From NCBI GenBank assembly GCA_004143945.1, contig SEHB01000002.1:124001-188000 (forward strand): DNA of 64,000 bases, given 5' to 3'. How positions within the stretch are numbered: the first letter of the stretch is position 1; every line of letters begins with the position of its first letter. Under the pieces are notes generated by a model. It was given only the letters and a program-made list of their open reading frames with translations, ran no database searches and was not told the origin of the DNA. The position numbers and the translations under genes are program-made. Shown in pieces: positions 61,623 to 64,000 of the stretch. This DNA comes from Lysobacteraceae bacterium. GTDB lineage: Bacteria > Pseudomonadota > Gammaproteobacteria > Xanthomonadales > Rhodanobacteraceae.

Positions 61623-63509
61623 TCAGTCCTTCTCCGGGTTCGCGTGCGCGACCTGCGCAATGCGATCGGCGAGCACGAGCTCGGTGCGCAACGATTTTCC
61701 CGCGCGCTCGTACTCGATCGCGAGGCGCGTGCCGGCCGGCAGGTCGCGCAGGCGCTGGCGCCATGCCGGCAAACCGCGCGACGACACCGGCTGCGCGTCG
61801 ATCGCGGTGATGCGGTCGCCTTCGCGCAGGCCCGCGCGCCGCGCCGCGCTCTCGGCGGCCACGTCGGCGACCTCGAGTGCGCTGCCCGCGCCGAGCAGCC
61901 AGAGGCCGCTGCGGTCGAATTCGTCGGCATTCGCGAACGCGGCGTTCGGCGCGAGGTACATGCGCCTGGCCTCGTAGTCGAACGCGACCGTGAAGCGCTC
62001 GAGCACGCCGCCGCCGATGTTGCCGGCGACGTCCGCACTCGCGAACGCGCCCTTGTTGCCGACGTACAGGTCGCCGGCGATGCCGTCGATCTCGATGTTG
62101 CCGAGCCGCAGCGTGCCGAAGCGCGCTGGGCGGCCGCGCGAGGGACCGCCCACGCCCCAGCCGACGACCGCTTCCGGCGCAGCCACGTACTTCGCGACGA
62201 GTCCGTGCTCGCGCACGAACGGCGAATGCAGGGTCAGCGACACGCGCGAGCCGGTATCGATGCTGAGCCGCGCCGGCAGTCCATCGAGCGTGCCCTGCAC
62301 CACCGGTATGCGGTCGGCGAGGTCGAACGGCACGGCCTGCGAACCGGCGGGCGCGACGAACTTCGCGTGCTCGACCAGCACGAGCTGCTTCGCCGCGTAG
62401 TCGATCGTGACGCCGAAGCGGCGGAACATCTCGTAGCCGACGAGGCCGTCGCTTGCGTGGCCTTCCACTGCGGCCAGCCGCCCGAGGTCCATGATCACGA
62501 ACACCGGCTGGTCGAGCACCGCGCCGCCGAGGCGCACTTCCTTCGCATGCGTGAACGCGACGTCGACGAGCTCGTCGCCGACGCCGCGTCCGGCGAGCTT
62601 GCCTTCGCCCTCGAGCCCGAACTTGCGCGCGGCGGCCGGCGTCAGCAGGTTCATGCCGCCAGTGTCGACGAGGAAGCGCGCGGGCTTGCCGTCGATCGAC
62701 CCGTTCGCGTAGATGTGGTTGTTGACGAGGTCGAACGGCACGCGCGTGGCGCCGTCGGTCGCGTCGATGCGCGCGGTCGCCTTCATCGCGGGCGGCGCGA
62801 AGTCCGCATCGGCGATCGCGACGTCGAGCGCATGGCGGTCGATGACTGTTTCGACGCGGTTGCGCGCGTCGGTGCGCCCCGCGGTGTCGACGAGATCGGT
62901 GACCGCATGGAACGGCAGGCGCAGGCCCTCGACCTCGCGCCAGTCGCCGAAGCGCGTGATCGCGGTATCGGCGCCCTGCTTCTGCTCGGTGCGCACGAGC
63001 AAATGGGTCTGCGCGTCGAACCACAGCGTGAGCGCGTCGCCACCTTGCGGCGTCACCGTGACGACGTCGTGCGCGCGGCCTTCGTGCACGCGCCGTTGCG
63101 GCGCGGAAACGGTCGCCGGGTGGCGCCCGGGATACCAGTAGCCGCGCGCGTCGAGCCAGGCCTGGCTGCGCGCCGCGCGCAGCGCTTCGGGCGCATCGCG
63201 CCGGGCCACTTCACCGCCGGGGTCGCGCGACCACGTGACGAGGCCATCATAGCCCTGCGCGCCGTCGATCGGGCCGAGCGTGTAGTGGCTCACCGAGCGA
63301 CCGTCCGCGACGTCCACGGTCGCGTCGTACGCGCCTTCGAGACCGCCCGCCTTCAGCGTGCCTTCGGCGCGCAGCGCCTCGACGCGGTCCCAGCGCGCGC
63401 CGCCGCTGGCGGCCTTGAAGCGCACGAACACGTCGCCCGCTTCGCCGGCGCGCGCGCCGACCACGAAAGCGAGCAGCAACAGTCCGACCGCCATCACGTT
63501 GCGATGCAT
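61623..63509 (-). CDS. exported double retropepsin-like aspartic protease with PDZ domain
   Basis: A 628-aa exported protein (signal peptide HRNVMAVGLLLLAFVVGARA). A beta-rich lipoprotein-like N-terminal domain of about 220 residues (FKAASGGARWDRVEALRAEG, then TLWFDAQTHLLVRTEQKQ) precedes two retropepsin-like units, each with a DTG: Asp282-Thr-Gly in FLVDTGGMNLLT and Asp418-Thr-Gly in LSIDTGSRVSLT. A PDZ domain covers about 540-615 (RAGLREGDRITAIDAQPV). The two DTG halves may form an intramolecular active pair. GAGGAGAA precedes the ATG. It is divergent from an ArsR-type regulator over an AT-rich gap. Confidence 0.87.
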   Translation of the reverse strand: MHRNVMAVGLLLLAFVVGARAGEAGDVFVRFKAASGGARWDRVEALRAEGTLKAGGLEGAYDATVDVADGRSVSHYTLGPIDGAQGYDGLVTWSRDPGGEVARRDAPEALRAARSQAWLDARGYWYPGRHPATVSAPQRRVHEGRAHDVVTVTPQGGDALTLWFDAQTHLLVRTEQKQGADTAITRFGDWREVEGLRLPFHAVTDLVDTAGRTDARNRVETVIDRHALDVAIADADFAPPAMKATARIDATDGATRVPFDLVNNHIYANGSIDGKPARFLVDTGGMNLLTPAAARKFGLEGEGKLAGRGVGDELVDVAFTHAKEVRLGGAVLDQPVFVIMDLGRLAAVEGHASDGLVGYEMFRRFGVTIDYAAKQLVLVEHAKFVAPAGSQAVPFDLADRIPVVQGTLDGLPARLSIDTGSRVSLTLHSPFVREHGLVAKYVAAPEAVVGWGVGGPSRGRPARFGTLRLGNIEIDGIAGDLYVGNKGAFASADVAGNIGGGVLERFTVAFDYEARRMYLAPNAAFANADEFDRSGLWLLGAGSALEVADVAAESAARRAGLREGDRITAIDAQPVSSRGLPAWRQRLRDLPAGTRLAIEYERAGKSLRTELVLADRIAQVAHANPEKD

Positions 63510-63559
63510 CCAGGTTCTCCTCGTCGATGGCGCCCGCGCTTGCGGTGCGCCTGCAATGA

Positions 63560-63583
63560 TTGAATAATTGCATCGAATTTCAA
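63560..63583. promoter_or_regulatory. AT-rich imperfect palindrome in the divergent promoter region
   Basis: TTGAA at one end and TTCAA at the other frame a 24-base AT-rich stretch (TTGAATAATTGCATCGAATTTCAA), strikingly AT-rich for this genome. It lies between the protease gene and the ArsR-type regulator gene, a natural place for an operator of the regulator and for the promoter of both genes. Inferred by inspection only. Confidence 0.4.
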
Positions 63584-63600
63584 CAGAGGCAACCCAACCG

Positions 63601-64000
63601 ATGGCACGGACGAGGCGCGCGGCGGAGATCGAGGACGCTCGCGAGATCGCACTGCTGGCCTCGCCGACGCGGATCGAGATCGTCGACACGCTGGAATCGC
63701 TCGGCGACGCGGTCAGCGTGGCCGAACTCGCGGCTGCACTCGGGCGTCCCGCGGACGGGCTCTACTACCATCTGCGCCAGCTCGCGGCGGGCGGACTGAT
63801 CGAGGAGGAGGCGTCGCCGGAGGGCCGGCGCTATCGCACGCGTTCGCGCGCGGGCGATCGCCTGCGCCTGCGCTACCGCCCGGGCAGGAGTGCGAATGCG
63901 CGCGAAGTCGGGCGCGTCGCCGCGAGCGTGCTGCGCGTGGCGGGCCGCGATTTCGACCGCGCGATCGCGGACCCTGCGACCGTGGTCGAGGGCGCGCAGC
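63601..64000 (+). CDS. ArsR-type HTH regulator (partial, runs off the window)
   Basis: The first 133 codons are open to the window end without a stop. The N-terminal part is a winged helix-turn-helix: IALLASPTRIEIVDTLES, then VSVAELAAALGRPADGLYYHLRQLAAGGLIEEE, and the wing RYRTRSRAGDRLRLRY. The following region is helical and basic. It is probably the transcription regulator of the divergent protease gene. The ATG is preceded by AGAGG some ten bases upstream. Confidence 0.8.
   Translation, partial: MARTRRAAEIEDAREIALLASPTRIEIVDTLESLGDAVSVAELAAALGRPADGLYYHLRQLAAGGLIEEEASPEGRRYRTRSRAGDRLRLRYRPGRSANAREVGRVAASVLRVAGRDFDRAIADPATVVEGAQ

Overview
The window is a very GC-rich (about 70%) bacterial chromosome segment with densely packed genes and strong codon-position GC bias. 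This bias creates many long antisense shadow reading frames. The gene content points to a gammaproteobacterium of the Lysobacterales (Xanthomonadales), probably near Rhodanobacteraceae/Dokdonella: hemD-hemX-hemY, secB-gpsA-trmL, ubiJ-ubiB, arfB, phhA, a CDP-6-deoxyhexulose reductase-like flavoprotein, a Ser/Thr-kinase-linked ECF sigma factor, and a secreted protein with a C-terminal DGFE tail. The placement is inferred from gene content. I saw no rRNA, tRNA, CRISPR array, insertion sequence or prophage.

Layout. 0.2-1.7 kb: uppP and a secreted protein. 1.8-6.9 kb: a leftward cluster of TPR-sulfotransferase, PEBP protein, TPR-aspartyl/asparaginyl hydroxylase and SGNH hydrolase. 7-9.7 kb: a Ycf46-like AAA ATPase, an HExxH protein and an exported protein. 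9.7-13 kb: a leftward group of hotdog thioesterase, SrkA-like kinase, PlsC acyltransferase and YheT-like hydrolase. 13-18 kb: iron-sulfur flavoprotein reductase, DUF2845 protein and the heme genes hemD-hemX-hemY. 18-22 kb: thioesterase, lipoprotein, rhodanese, secB, gpsA, trmL. 22-28 kb: two small exported proteins, an M16 protease, a lipoprotein and an exported hydrolase. 28-32.4 kb: ubiJ-ubiB, a lipoprotein, arfB and an acyltransferase. 32.5-35.3 kb: two tandem paralogous polytopic membrane proteins. 35.5-40.6 kb: a kinase/ECF sigma/kinase-TPR signalling locus. 40.7-50.6 kb: uvrD, a gluzincin-like peptidase, VOC and YqhA-family proteins, an iron/2OG dioxygenase, fbp, a double NTF2-like protein, and AraC and WYL regulators. 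50.6-56 kb: an OmpR-type response regulator, histidine kinase and ArnT-like transferase operon, then a DUF885 peptidase. 56-61.5 kb: VOC, SRPBCC, phhA, rhomboid, TerC behind a yybP-ykoY manganese riboswitch, and an RlmI-like methyltransferase. 61.6-64 kb: a double retropepsin-PDZ protein divergent from an ArsR-type regulator cut by the window end.

Most notable signals: (1) the kinase-ECF sigma locus, where the sigma factor lacks the acidic region 2.2 patch and has threonines there; (2) the Mn2+ riboswitch in front of terC; (3) a PmrA/QseB-like box in front of a two-component/ArnT operon; (4) a dispersed inverted-repeat family present three times, one copy supplying a gene's stop codon; (5) a recurrent TAnnnT-N6/7-ATG arrangement suggesting leaderless transcripts; (6) a tandem pair of unassigned membrane proteins sharing a YANxYDQ signature.
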